DNA of 64,000 nucleotides from Heligmosomoides polygyrus polygyrus (taxonomy: Eukaryota; Nematoda; Chromadorea; Rhabditida; Heligmosomidae), in contig OX377206.1 in NCBI GenBank assembly GCA_947396885.1, positions 22,005,114 through 22,069,113 on the forward strand, written 5' to 3'. A program made the translations under genes and the position numbers. Each line of letters starts with the position of its first letter. Position 1 is the first letter of the stretch. The notes below the pieces were generated by a model. That model ran no database searches. It was not told the origin of the DNA and was given only the letters and a program-made list of their open reading frames with translations. Below, piece by piece: positions 1 through 10,267 of this stretch.

Positions 1-589
1 AAGGCAATAAGAGCAAAAAGTCGTACTGAGTGCGAAGTGTATGAAGAGTAGGTATGGAGCTGCCATATCAAAAGCTATAGTAGTACTTCTGAAGAGTAGC
101 TGTGAGACGCCACATCAAAAGATTCCAGACTTCGTTTTAACTGCTAACAACGAACAATGAAAAATGAGATGAGTTCTGAAGACATTAAATGAAGAGTTCC
201 TGCCGGATAATCATAGGACCATGGATGTGCTGAACAGTGTGGAAAAGTGAGACACGTTCAGCTTCAACAGACCTACATTATCGAGTATGACGGTCCAGAG
301 TATGCATAGAGGGGGTGGGGATTGAATCGACTGAGAGAGAAGCCGACTATCCGGACGGTACGACTTTGGCAATGAGCCGAGACGAGTCGGGAGAATCGAG
401 ACGCCTTCTAAAGCTTCTCGAATGTGGATTAATAAGTCGACTGTAAAGAGATCAAAGCGTCTTAAAAGGCTCACGGAATCATCTAGACCGAGAAAGCTAT
501 CGACCGGCTTGGTACTTAATCTGCTGTCACCGCCTTCCCATGTTTTAAGCGCTCAGAGGTCCGTTAAGCCTTAGGTCATTCGCTTACTA
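1..589. other. No recognised gene, left edge
   Basis: I see no conserved motif, RNA gene or repeat that I recognise. The only open frame is a short antisense one at 211-474 with no family features. The stretch ends at the TA target site of the mariner that begins at 590. Confidence 0.4.
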
Positions 590-639
590 TTAGGTTGATC
601 GGAAAGTAGTGATAGGGTTTTCTTCAAGAGTGCAGAACT

Positions 640-1656
640 TCCAAGTTTCGATCGATATCCGTGATCCACATGGATAGCGTAGAACGTTCTCGAAGCTTCT
701 CTGCAAGAAGATAAGCGCGCATGCCCTTTCGCATCTTCGAGAATAATCTTCTTTGAGCAATCATCTTCTCTTAGTCGCACTGCGTCACTGAAGCGACTGC
801 AACTGTCTGCAACATCAATAGGAGAGTCACTTCCATCAACATCGTCAACCTCTGCTTCGCTCGGTTCGTAAAGGGAGACACGGACTTCAAAGACAAATCT
901 TGGTAGGGACGCCCTGTCACGGTCCGAACGCCCCGGAGCAGTGGAAGACTCCGCCGAGGAGGATCCGGAGACCAACTACCGGTGTCTTGCGACGAGACTC
1001 GGATGCACCCGATCGACAGTCGTTAGCCGCGTGTCCAAGTCTTCGGCTACCGAAAAGTGCCATTTCGCTCGGTCCCTCATACCTTGTGGGATATGAGAAG
1101 GCCTTGTTACCTGAGATAAGAGCTGGGTTCACTACGACTCTAACGTCGTCTGGCTACCTCGAAGAGAAGAGTCTCTCAGTAAGCAAAGTCGAACATGGAC
1201 ATCAAGAAGATTCCTCTACTAGACTCGAATGTACTACGATCTGCTCTCGAAAAGGGACGCGGTCACAGCTGTCGTTCACACCACTCAGCTCCAGGAACTC
1301 GCGAAAGCTGTTGCTCTGGAAAAGCGGTCGAGACGACCTTCAGTGTACCTTCTTCATGATAATTCCGCACTCCAGGTGGCTAAAACGGCGCACAAAAAAA
1401 TCAAGTAGCTGGGCTGGGAGACCGCACCCCATCCGCCATATTCTGCTTAAAGAGCCCCCTCAGATTGCTCCCCCTTGCTCCACTCCTAAAGAGTTTCTTA
1501 GCTAAGAAGAATTTCGCAAAGTTTGAAGGGTTAAGTCGGGCGGTCGCCGGCTTCTCCGACTCCCTGGTCTTCCCAATTCTGGGAAAAGAGATCGCTGACC
1601 TGCCCAGCAGGTGGACCACTGTGGTGATTAGTAATGGTAGTGGTACTATTGATTGA
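640..1656 (+). pseudogene. mariner transposase, decayed
   Basis: A DD34D transposase would bind the TIRs and cut and paste the element. Reading across several frames on the plus strand, I see the linker after the first helix-turn-helix (FVKGDTDFKDKSW then GRPVTV, about 860-930), a second HTH (EEDPETNYRCLATRLG, about 957-1010), a WVHYDSN block with the first Asp region (about 1125), the HDNSA block with the second catalytic Asp (about 1355), a PHPPYS block (about 1425) and the C-terminal block ending SNGSGTID at 1656. Frameshifts and stops separate these blocks, so no functional protein is expected. Open frames on the opposite strand in 571-975 are shadows. Confidence 0.75.
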
Positions 1657-2060
1657 TTTGCTATGTATTCTGAATCCTACTGTATATAAAAGAGTAAGCG
1701 ATTGTGTCTGTCCTTCCGTCTGTCCATCCGTTTTCCGTCCGTCTGTCCGTCCGTCTGTCCATCCGTCGTCCATCTGGCTTTTCATAAACGTCGAGTGACA
1801 GGCGTCCGGGTTGAGACGAGGTGTGACCAACGTCGTGTCCGGATTCAGACTACGTGTCTGCGATGTCGCGCAAAGGACGAACGGTTAAAAAAAACGTGTT
1901 ACCGACGTCGCTCGACACGCGTCCGGGTTCAGGAGTTGTGTCACCCATGTCGCGCAGTGGGTGTCTAGGTTCAGAAGGGGTGTCACCGATGTCGCCCAAG
2001 TGGTGTTCGGATTCAGACGACGTGTCACCGATGTCGCGCAAAGGACGAACGGTTCGAGGG

Positions 2061-2760
2061 TCCAGTAATGGGGGGGGGGGGGGGGGAGGGGAAAGAAGGA
2101 GGACCAGTGAAGAGAGGACCACTAAGAGGGACCATTGCAGGGAAGGGTCCAGTAATGGGGGGGGGGGGGAGTGGAAAGAAGGAGGACCACCAGTGAAGAG
2201 AGGACCACTATGAGGGACCACCGCAGGGGAGGGTCCAGTAATGGGGGGGGGGGTGGAAAGCAGGAGGACCAGTGAAGAGGGGACCACTAAGGGAGACCAC
2301 TGCAGGGAGAGGGTCCAGTAATGGTTGGAGTGGAAAGAAGGAGGACCAGTGAAGAGGGGACCACTAAGGGGGACCACTGCAGGGGAGGGTCCAGTAATGG
2401 GGGGGGGGGAGTGGAAAGAAGAAGGACCAGTGAAGAGGGGACCACTAAGAGGGACCACTGCAGGGGAGGGTGCAGTAATGGTGGGGGGGGGGAGTGGAAA
2501 GAAGGAGGACCAGTGAAGAGGGGACCACTAAGAGGGACCACTGCAGGGAAGGGTCAGGTGAGGGGAGACCGGTTACGTGGGGAGGGACCAGTGAAGAGGG
2601 GATCAGTAAAAGGGACCAGAAAAGGGAGGACCAGCAAAGGTGGAACCAGTAACGGGGGGGGGGAGGGGAGAGGAGAGAGACGGTAAAGGGGACCAGTGAA
2701 GATGGGACTACTGAACGAGGGGGTCCTGTGAAGAGGACCAGTAAGGGCGGACCATAATTT
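2061..2760 (+). repeat. G-tract minisatellite, about 80-bp unit
   Basis: The anchor GGGTCCAGTAATGG recurs at about 2059, 2146, 2231, 2309 and 2389, and a GCAGTAATGG variant lies at about 2471, giving a period of 78-86 bp. Each unit carries a G-run of up to 16, plus GAAAGAAGGAGGACCAGTG and GGGACCACTAAG blocks. The array decays after 2550. Long open frames on both strands here are low-complexity artefacts. Confidence 0.85.
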
Positions 2761-3311
2761 TTTATCAGTATCGTCCAACGGGTATCAGGCTTCAGAAGAC
2801 GTGCTGCTGACGTCGTTACACGTGCGTTGGTGCTCAGCAGATGTATCACAGACGATATGAGCATGCGTCCGGATTCAGAACACGTGACCCAGACGTCGTA
2901 CAACGTGCGCCCAGATCCAGAAATCGTTCCACAGATCGTACTTGCACAGCATTCGTGAGAAGACTTTTTAAAGGCATCGTTCGACAAGCGTGCGCGTACT
3001 TGACTCTCCCTCGCCTTTATTTTTTTTATTCCGGCACAAGTGTAAGGGGTATTGGCGGGGTTGAGAGTGAGGGTAAGGAGAATGCTTAAAGTTATCGGAG
3101 AAACATGATAGCTGTCTTACAGTTAACGGTATCGAGCGGTCTACCGACACCCATTGGTTTCATTTATGTTTCCGCACATTAAGCACTTTGAGTTGAGATT
3201 CTCACAGTCTGTTCTTTAGGACTTAGTAGAACATGTACTTCGGAGAATGAAATGAAAGTAAGAGGGCCTAAAGACGAAAAGAACACGGTCGGGGTGTTCT
3301 ATACTCGGGGT

Positions 3312-3368
3312 TTGGGGGCGAAGCCCCCAACCAGACGTTTGGCGGCCGAGAGGCCGCTGAACGTCTGG
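3312..3368 (+). other. Helitron H1 3' terminal double palindrome
   Basis: The first hairpin is TTGGGGG-CGAAG-CCCCCAA (3312-3330), containing GCGAAGC at 3318-3324. The second is 3331-3368, whose outer arms are CCAGACGTT and AACGTCTGG with GCGGCC/GGCCGC inside. The second ends exactly at the proposed element terminus. A 3' hairpin is the transposition terminator of Helitrons; two abutting ones are less usual. Confidence 0.75.
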
Positions 3369-3429
3369 TAAAGGTATAAAGATCTTTAAAAAATGAAAAC
3401 CATCCTAAGACTTTCCGATCAACTTAATA

Positions 3430-4000
3430 GTTTTTTTAAATGGAGATAGTGCGAATTTCTCGCAACATTCCAAACTCCCAATTTGTGGGCAAGGCGGATA
3501 AAGCAGAGATGGACAAACGCTAGGGGAGAAAAAAACGAGACATTACCCCGCTCGGTAGACTTGGTCCTCCTACAACCTCAGCCGGCGCAGAAGCATTAAC
3601 ACACTGTGTACAGATTGACATAGAGTCCGTTTCACGACCACTCTTAGCGTTGGTCCATCTCCTTGTTGCCCATAAGAGACCCGTAAGGGATACATGAACA
3701 CACCGTCTTGGTCTACGAAGTTCTCGACGCCAAAGTTCTACTGCACGTTTGCAGTGAAAACCCAAAAACTCATCGAGATTTGGCAGCATGTATCGATATT
3801 GATAAGCTGCATAAAGTTGAACAGGCCCGTAATTACGAAAGAAAAGTGAGCGATTCGTTGGTCATGCAGCCGAGTGCAATGTCTCTGTAGGGCATGTCAG
3901 GTCAGTGCAATTATGGTCGAAGAAGACCTCTACATCGACGATCGATCTGGTGCGTCAAAATATTGGCATCTGGACTGGTTGAAAATTTTGAGCGAAAAAA
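3430..4000. other. Spacer between mariner A and Helitron H2
   Basis: Short open frames exist on both strands (3520-3789 minus and 3708-3890 plus), but they overlap each other and show no family motif. I see nothing else. Confidence 0.35.
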
Positions 4001-6220
4001 TCACCACCTATATATAAAAGAGTTTGTCCGTCGAGTGATCTAATCTGAGATACGCCGCATTCGCCGCATCACCCACAGCGAGAGCGGTCGAATGATCTAA
4101 CATAAGTGAGGTACGCCGCATCACCCACAGCGAGAGCGGTCGAATGATCTAACCTAAGTTGGGTACGCCGCATCACCCATAGCGAGAGCGGTCGAATGAT
4201 CTAACGTATGTTATGTACGCCGCACCACCCACAGCGAGAGCGGTCGATTGATCTAACCTAAGTCAGGTACGCAGCATCACCCATAGCGAGAGCGGTCGAA
4301 TGATCTAACCTAAGTGAGGTATGCTGCATCACCAACAGCGGGAGCGGTCGAGTGATCTAACCTAAGTGAGGAAGGCCGCATCATCCACAGCGAGAGCGGT
4401 CGAATGATCTATCTAATCTAATAAGTGAGGTACGCTGTATCATCCACAGCGCGGTCGAAATTTCCCATTGAACGTGGGAATTGCTGCAGCATAGAAAGCG
4501 CATCCTTTTACTGCTTGACATAACAGCACTTACGCGCACTCCTGAGCGTCCAGATTCAGAAGCCGTGCCGCCGACGTCGTGCCATTAGCACAAGAAGACC
4601 ACTAAAGGGGGAAGAGTATAAGGAGGGACTTCGAGGGTGGAGAATCGACAGCGACCAGGAGGTAGCGACTTGGAGGAAGCAACGGGAAGGGGGGGGTCGA
4701 AAAGGGATCAATGAAGCATTAAGGAGGGACCAGTAGGGAGTTAGCAATCAGGGGGGGGGGGAGAGCAGTTAAGAAGATCAGTAAGGGGATCCATTACCAA
4801 TAAGAGAATACGGATTTAGAAGATGTGACACCGATGACACGCAATGGGCGTTCGCTCGCCGTCGTTGTGTGTGAGCCTGGGAGAGCTACCTAATTGGGGA
4901 GAGTATTAACGAGGATTCCTAGGGGGGGGGGGAGAGAGATCGACCAGGAACAAGGGACCTGGAGGCGGAACCAGGACGGGGAACCAGCAAGAAGAGAGCC
5001 GTAAGAAAATTTATACGCGAAACAAGGAGTCTGCCATATGCGCAGCCTCTTCATGCACGACACAACGGCAACTGTGCGCGCTTCTGATCCTCTGCATTCA
5101 GAAAGTGGGTCTTCTGAGGTGCTGGTTTCAGAGGACAGGTCCTCTACGCCGCCCTAGAAGCATCTGAATTAAGGAATTGTGTCACCGGCGTGCTGCGGCG
5201 TGCAGGCGCTTTCAGAATTCAACATGGGACAGTGGTCTACAGAGCAAGTATAGCCTCCTCCTGGTTGACACATCGGCAACTACACGTATTTCTAAACGTC
5301 TCGATTTAGGAAAAAGGTCCTCTACGCGCTAGAGGCATCTGGATTAAGAGGCAGGAGGCATCTGGATTATCCTAGGAGGTGATTTCAGACAAATTCCTCC
5401 TATCGTGCCAGAAGCAGGACGGTCCAAAATTCAGAACGTTTCTATCAAGAGCTCCCCACTGTGGCCTCATTTCTTTAAATACAGATTGACTGAGAATGTG
5501 AGGGCGTCCAGCGGTGGAATCGGTTGGTCTAACTTTCTAATTCAACTTGGAAACGGAGAGCTCCAAAACGATTCCAATGAAGTGGAAGTGCCCGACGATA
5601 TGCTGAGCTCTGGAGATATAGCAGATGAGATGATATAGGTGATATGGTGACCTTAGAAGATATGTCCGCTGCAGTCGGTAAAGCGATTTTGACGCCTAGG
5701 AATTTCGACTCTTTGGAGATAAACAACAAGGTGCTTTCGAAACTACCTGGGCAGGAGAAGATTTACAGAAGCATAGATGAGGTTATGAATAACGAAGCTG
5801 AAGCTAACAACGACACAGAGTATTCATTGGAGTTTCTAAACAGCTTGACACCCCAGGGATACCCGCCACATGAACTCCATCTAAAGAAAGGAGCAGTCAT
5901 AATGCTTCTGCGGAATCTTAGAGTCAACCAGGGTCTATGCAATGGTACGCGCCTCACCGTTGAACATATGGATAGGTACATTCTAGGCTGCAAAATTGCA
6001 ACTGGAGCGAACAAAGGACAGTACGTCCTTATTCCCAGAATAATATTCTGCCCGCCTGCCTATGACACCTCACCGTGCAGATTTAGGAAGAGACAATTTC
6101 CTGTGCGTTTGGCCTACGCAATGACAATAAACAAGAGTCAGGGACAAACATTCGACAGAGTCGGTGTATACCTCCCCAGCCCAGTTTTTTCTCATGGTCA
6201 ACTGTACGTGGTGTGCTCAC
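4001..6220 (+). mobile_element. Helitron H2, 3'-truncated
   Basis: It starts TCACCACCTATATATAAAAG at 4001, after an A. Its whole length up to about 6220 is matched, in inverted orientation, by Helitron H3 at 21401-23514. In order it holds a 52-bp minisatellite, non-coding repeat blocks with G-runs (4690, 4750, 4920), and the C-terminal part of a PIF1-type helicase. Homology to H3 stops at GTGTGCTCAC (6220), so the terminal hairpins found in H3 are missing. Confidence 0.75.
4025..4455 (+). repeat. 52-bp minisatellite in Helitron H2
   Basis: Eight tandem units, each containing GTCGAATGATCTAAC, a GTACGCCGCATCACCCA block and AGCGAGAGCG. Most are exactly 52 bp; the first and last are slightly longer. 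The matching place in H3 (about 23350-23500) has only about two units. Confidence 0.9.
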
Positions 6221-6243
6221 TAACTCATTTGCTTAGGACGTAG
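5360..6243 (+). pseudogene. Helitron PIF1-like helicase, C-terminal part
   Basis: In a complete Helitron the Rep-helicase protein unwinds DNA for rolling-circle transposition. Only the second half of the helicase is present. It opens with WIILGGDFRQIPP (helicase motif III, about 5363-5400) and ends with AYAMTINKSQGQTFDRVGVY and HGQLYVVCS (motifs V-VI, about 6115-6220). There is no Walker A or Walker B upstream and no Rep domain. Compared with H3, two extra bases near 5630-5640 shift the frame and create a stop at 5636-5638, and the last residues run into foreign sequence. It is non-functional. Confidence 0.85.
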
Positions 6244-7300
6244 AAATTCGCTGCCAAAATCGGCGACAGGGAGCGCTCCTTGTTCGCTTGCGGTTTTGAC
6301 GAATTGCAACCAGAACACAAATGCCCAAAGTGAACTCGAAACGTAAATTTTCTATGTTATTTTCCCTCCTTAAAGATGAGTGGATTGCAAGCTACAATGA
6401 CAGGTTTAAAATGAGGATGCTTCCGCTGAAATAAACAAAATCGGTTGAAGCAGTTGCAGACTCAGGCATATTTTCCTGCCAAATTTGGTATCAAATGAAC
6501 TGTCGCAGCCAGGAGAAGGTCACAAACAACAGGAAAATAAAATTTAATTAGGTTTAAGAATTTTAAAATTCAACTGGGCAGCACTATTTGCGCCTGGGGA
6601 CATAATTAGGTGAGACTCGGCGACGGTGTTGGGTCGGGTCACAGTAATTAGGACCCTCTTTAATTGCGGCACTGGTTTTCATGCTTCCATCACTTTTTAA
6701 TGGCGGTCGCATGCCCATTGGTAGGTAGGATGATGCTAGGAGAGCTTGTAAATTTTCGTGAGAAAGGCTTTACTTTGAACAAATTTATCATGATGCGACG
6801 CAAAAAAACGCGTTTTTGCGTCGCAAACGTCGTTTGGTTGAATGTTTAGCGGGGGTACTGTATGTAAATTGTTTAGAGTGAGCCATGCGTTCGTCCTGTG
6901 TGACTCAATAATCACTTGATCTAAAGTGTAAATATCACTAGCTTGAGTGTTTCAATAAAGAGTAGCACTTCAACAAAATCGTGTACGGATTGTTGATTTG
7001 ATTTCGATTTTGATTGGTTTTTGCTTCGCCCAACTAAAGACAATAATCCATGCTACTCTGGCTACTTGACCTGAAACGCTCAATAACAAAATTGGCAAAA
7101 TTTTTCATTAGAACTGTTGCTAAGCGAAAATTTGACAAACTGCTCTGCTTCAACAGTAAATGAAGCTTATTTTTTAAAATGGTTTCCAAACTCTTGTGAC
7201 AGGAGATAGTCGTGAATTACTCAGATTGACTAATTATATCTGCCCACCTACTATCAGTGGTCGTCAAGAAGTTGGAGACATGACCACAACCAAAGATACG
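6221..7300. other. Unassigned spacer with a strong hairpin
   Basis: No recognised coding sequence. A perfect 12-bp hairpin lies at 6795-6824 (GCGACGCAAAAA, 6-base loop, TTTTTGCGTCGC). AATAAA-type signals occur at about 6432 and 6953, but I cannot tie them to a transcript. The last few hundred bases may be 5' sequence of the LINE that follows. Confidence 0.35.
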
Positions 7301-7307
7301 GGTACTG

Positions 7308-8126
7308 ATGTGTACATTTACATACATGTACATGCGTCTATATCTTTGTGAACTCTTGCCTTTTTATTATACTGTTTCCCCTCTCCGGAGCCTTCGTTCG
7401 CTGTCCTCCACTCATGTTCCTTCCAGTCTCTCTTGTTTTCATGCGAATATTAGATCTTTTCCAAAGAATGCCCCCTACCTTGATCCATTCGCTTCTAAGT
7501 ACGATATCCTTCTCTTTACGGAGACCTGGCTCAAAAGTCACCACTCCTTAAGGATAATGGTGGGTGAATGGATTAAGGATTATACTGTGTTGCGTTGTGG
7601 TAGAGTACGTAGATCTGGGGGTGGAGTAGCAATTTTTCTTCGTTCCCCTTTAAAGTGCTCTTTGGTCTTCTCTGAATCTATAGGCAATGGTTATGAAATC
7701 TTGGCTGCGGATATTTATAGGCCACCTTCAGCATCTATGGATTACACTGAGCAATTGGTCAAGGCGATCAGTGACTTATCAGTTACTGATACACCGGTTA
7801 TCTCTGTCGGGGATTTTAATCTTCTTGAAATTGAGTGGGTAGAGGGCACTGCAAGTGGAGATGCAGCCAACGTTCTATCTGAGATGTTTGCATGTCACGG
7901 ATTTGTCCAGCTCTTCAAGGAACCCACCAGAGGAAATAATATTTTAGACTTGTTGTTCTGTAATAGTGAGACATTATTAAATAGAGTCGCAGTTCTATCC
8001 TCTATTGGTGAAAGTGACCATCTTAGCTTCTCGTTTGAAATATCAGGAGGTGGCATTGAACCTGTTCCAATTCTCAAAAGGCTTTTCTCTATGGCAGATT
8101 TTAATGCGATCAATAATTATCTTTAA
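7308..8126 (+). pseudogene. LINE AP endonuclease domain
   Basis: This domain nicks target DNA for target-primed reverse transcription. In the frame starting at 7308 the conserved part begins at FHANIRSF (about 7437). It continues through LLFTETWL (about 7512, catalytic Glu), SGGGVAIF (about 7615), YRPP (about 7720), GDFN (about 7810, Asp and Asn), EPTRGNNILDLLF (about 7920) and ESDHLSFSF (about 8010, final His). All the catalytic residues I can check are present. The frame stops at 8126, right before the transferase part in another frame, so a single-base indel at about 8120-8130 probably split one polyprotein. The first 40 residues look like untranslated sequence. Confidence 0.85.
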
Positions 8127-10267
8127 GTGTCATGTGGGTAGACTCCATGGAGTGTTTTGCTACAGTAGATGAAAAATATGGTTTGTTTCTTTCAATACTC
8201 GCAGACGTTATAAATAAATTTGTTCCATGGGGATACGTCTTTCCGTCTAGGGCTCAGCTTCCTACTTACCTACAGAACATGCTTGATCACAAAAACTGTC
8301 TGTTGACCTACGCGAGGCTCAGCGAAGATTGGACGGAGTACTATAGATTTTCCAAAAGCTTTAATGAAAAGGTGTTGAAGTTTAATAGGACTATTGAGAA
8401 GAAGGTGGTGGAGTCACGCGACAAACGACTCTTCTACAAGTTCATGAAAACCAAACTTAAGGACAAAACATTGTTTTCTGATTTAAAACTAGATGGCAAT
8501 CCGTTACTCGAAGATCATGACAAAGCAAATGCCTTGGCATCGCAGTTCTGCAAGGTGTTCATTACGGACAACGGAATTCAGCCTGAGTTCTCTCCTAAAA
8601 TTCATTCTAAAATGCAGACATTTCCCTTTTTTGGCGCAGTCAAAGTTTACGAAGTTTTGCAAAAGTGGCCCACGTCCTATTCCTTAACACCAGACGGCAT
8701 CCCTTTTGTGTTTATAAAGAAGGTTGCTCATTCTATTGCTTATCCGCTTTCATACCTATACAACCAGTCCCTTATGTTTTCTGAGGTGCCCAGACTATGG
8801 AAGCATTCTTTCGTTACTCCAATACCAAAAGCTAAACCTTCGTCGGATCCTGCAAACTATAGGCCAGTCAGTATCACTTCGCTATTCTGCAGGGTATTTG
8901 AGAAGCTTCTTAAGCCCCATATCTTGAGTCATCTTGACACTAATGGCCTGATACCCGATTCTCAGCATGGCTTCACCAAAGGAAAATCTGTTGCCACCAA
9001 CATGCTGGAGACCCTTAACGACTGGACACTCGCCCTTGATGACAAAAAATGCATTGATGTCGTATATCTTGACTTTGCCAAGGCATTTGATAGGGTCAGC
9101 CATGCAAAGCTTTTGTATAAACTAAAAAGGATAGGTTTACATGAGAAGGTATTTAAGTGGCTCGAATGTTTTCTTTTGGGTAGAACTTTTCAAGTGAGAG
9201 TCAACTCCTCCTTTTCTGATGTGTATGAAATATCTAGCGGAATCCCACAAGGTGGAGTTCTATCACCTATACTTTTCAAAATTTATGCAGCTGACATAAG
9301 TGAACTGCTCGTGAATTCCAAAGCGAAATCCGAGCAGTTCGCGGATGATCTGAAAATTTGTATGAAAATTGAGGGGTCTCAGGATGCAGTTAAACTGCAA
9401 GAAGTAATTGACGGTCTGGTTAAATGGTCCGAGGATTGGCAACTACCCCTTTTAGGGAGTAAAACTTTTCATATGAGAATAGGACAGTCTCTTACACTCA
9501 TAAACTATCATATCAACGGTTCTTCAATAACAACAGTCAGTGAAATTAAGGACCTGGGATTCCGATACACTGATACTTTAGACTTTCGCCCACACTACAA
9601 AGAGTTGTTCAGGTCTGCTTTTACTCGAACGTATCACATCTTCAAAGCCCTCACAACGAAGGATAGCAAGGTTCTCATTACGGCTTACAAAACTTATATT
9701 CGCCCTATTTTGGAATGCGGAACGGAACGGTTGTCTTTTCTCCTCACAAAAAGAAGGATATTGCATTACTTGAAAAAATTCAGAACAACTTTACTAGGAA
9801 AACTCTAATAAGACGTGGTGGCTTTCTCTACGGCAAGATTCCAAGTGCGGTTATCAGAAACAGGTATTTTGGACTTTCGAGTCTATTATCTAGAAGAAAA
9901 TTATTTGATCTGTGCATGGTTCGTAAACTTTTTAGGGAGCAGTCCGCAGCCAACTTTTCACAGTTCTATACTATGCGTCCCTCAGTAACCAGAGGGGGTT
10001 AATATAAATTGCACTTCGCTAAGCCTAAGACCACGGTAAGAGCCAAATTTTTCACAGTTAGAGCAGGTTTAGCCTGTCTACAAATTAGTAAGACTACCTC
10101 CCTCCCGGAATCCAAGTACTCTTTCAAACGCATCGCAGCAAAACAAATTCTCTGTCCGTAGATATTTAGGAGCTACCTTTGTTTGTTAGTTTTGGTGTTT
10201 GTTGTGTTGCAGTTTTATCTCACTCCTGTCTTATACCGAGTATTTCAATAAATAAATAAATAAATAA
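7340..10267 (+). mobile_element. CR1-like non-LTR retrotransposon (LINE)
   Basis: A target-primed retrotransposon. An AP-type endonuclease (7437-8126) is followed by a reverse transcriptase (8132-10002) and a short 3' untranslated region ending in AATAAATAAATAAATAAATA (about 10245-10267). The motif set (HANIRSF, ETWL, GDFN, SDH, then NYRPVS, GFTKGKS, DFAKAFD, GIPQGGVLSP, FADD) fits the CR1/Jockey group more than RTE. I see no ORF1, so the copy may be 5'-truncated and the left edge is approximate. No target-site duplication could be fixed. Confidence 0.85.
8132..10002 (+). pseudogene. LINE reverse transcriptase
   Basis: It copies LINE RNA into DNA. The 558-residue frame 8132-9808 carries TPDGIPFVFIKK (about 8690), ANYRPVSITSLF (about 8850), HGFTKGKS (about 8968), VYLDFAKAFDRV (catalytic Asp, about 9063), GIPQGGVLSPILF (about 9240) and QFADDLK (catalytic Asp pair, about 9333). 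A 5-bp tandem duplication, GGAACGGAAC (9719-9728), then shifts the frame. The conserved C-terminus, with RRGGFLYGKIPSAV and MRPSVTRGG, continues at 9715-10002 in the new frame. The active site is intact, but this shift and the one near 8126 make the copy defective. Confidence 0.9.

Larger units (their letters stand above)
1675..3368 (+). mobile_element. Non-autonomous Helitron H1
   Basis: It starts with TC (TCCTACTGTATATAAAAGAG) right after an A at 1674 and ends CTGG at 3365-3368 right before a T, which fits rolling-circle Helitron insertion between A and T with TC and CTRR ends. The last 57 bases hold two consecutive palindromes (3312-3330 and 3331-3368). The interior is non-coding: a pyrimidine-rich TGTCTGTCCGTC tract (about 1700-1775), degenerate repeats of about 45 bp containing GGATTCAGA and GTGTCACCGATGTCGC (1795-2060 and 2766-2950), and a G-rich minisatellite (2061-2760). 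No Rep or helicase is visible. The TATATAAAAGAG start and the GGATTCAGA repeats are shared with Helitrons H2 and H3, so it belongs to the same broad family. Confidence 0.75.
590..3427 (+). mobile_element. mariner element A, split by a Helitron
   Basis: The left terminus reads TTAGGTTGATCGGAAAGT after a TA (588-589). The right terminus at 3408-3427 is its near-perfect inverse (ACTTTCCGATCAACTTAA) and is followed by TA (3428-3429). TTAGGTTG ends and a TA duplication are typical of mariner. A decayed transposase lies at 640-1656 and a Helitron occupies 1675-3368, in what would be the mariner 3' untranslated region. Without the Helitron the element is about 1.14 kb, so it has lost a little internal sequence compared with the usual 1.28 kb. 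Confidence 0.85.

Noticed and set aside
571..1132. Antisense open frames of 134 and 71 codons at the left end
   Set aside because: They run opposite to the mariner A transposase remnant, whose conserved blocks read on the plus strand.
1850..2990. Long Pro/Ser or Gly-rich frames of up to 202 codons
   Set aside because: They are translations of the G-tract minisatellite and neighbouring repeats, with no independent support.
4025..4455. CRISPR-like array
   Set aside because: Contiguous 52-bp units without unique spacers inside a Helitron; a minisatellite in a eukaryote.
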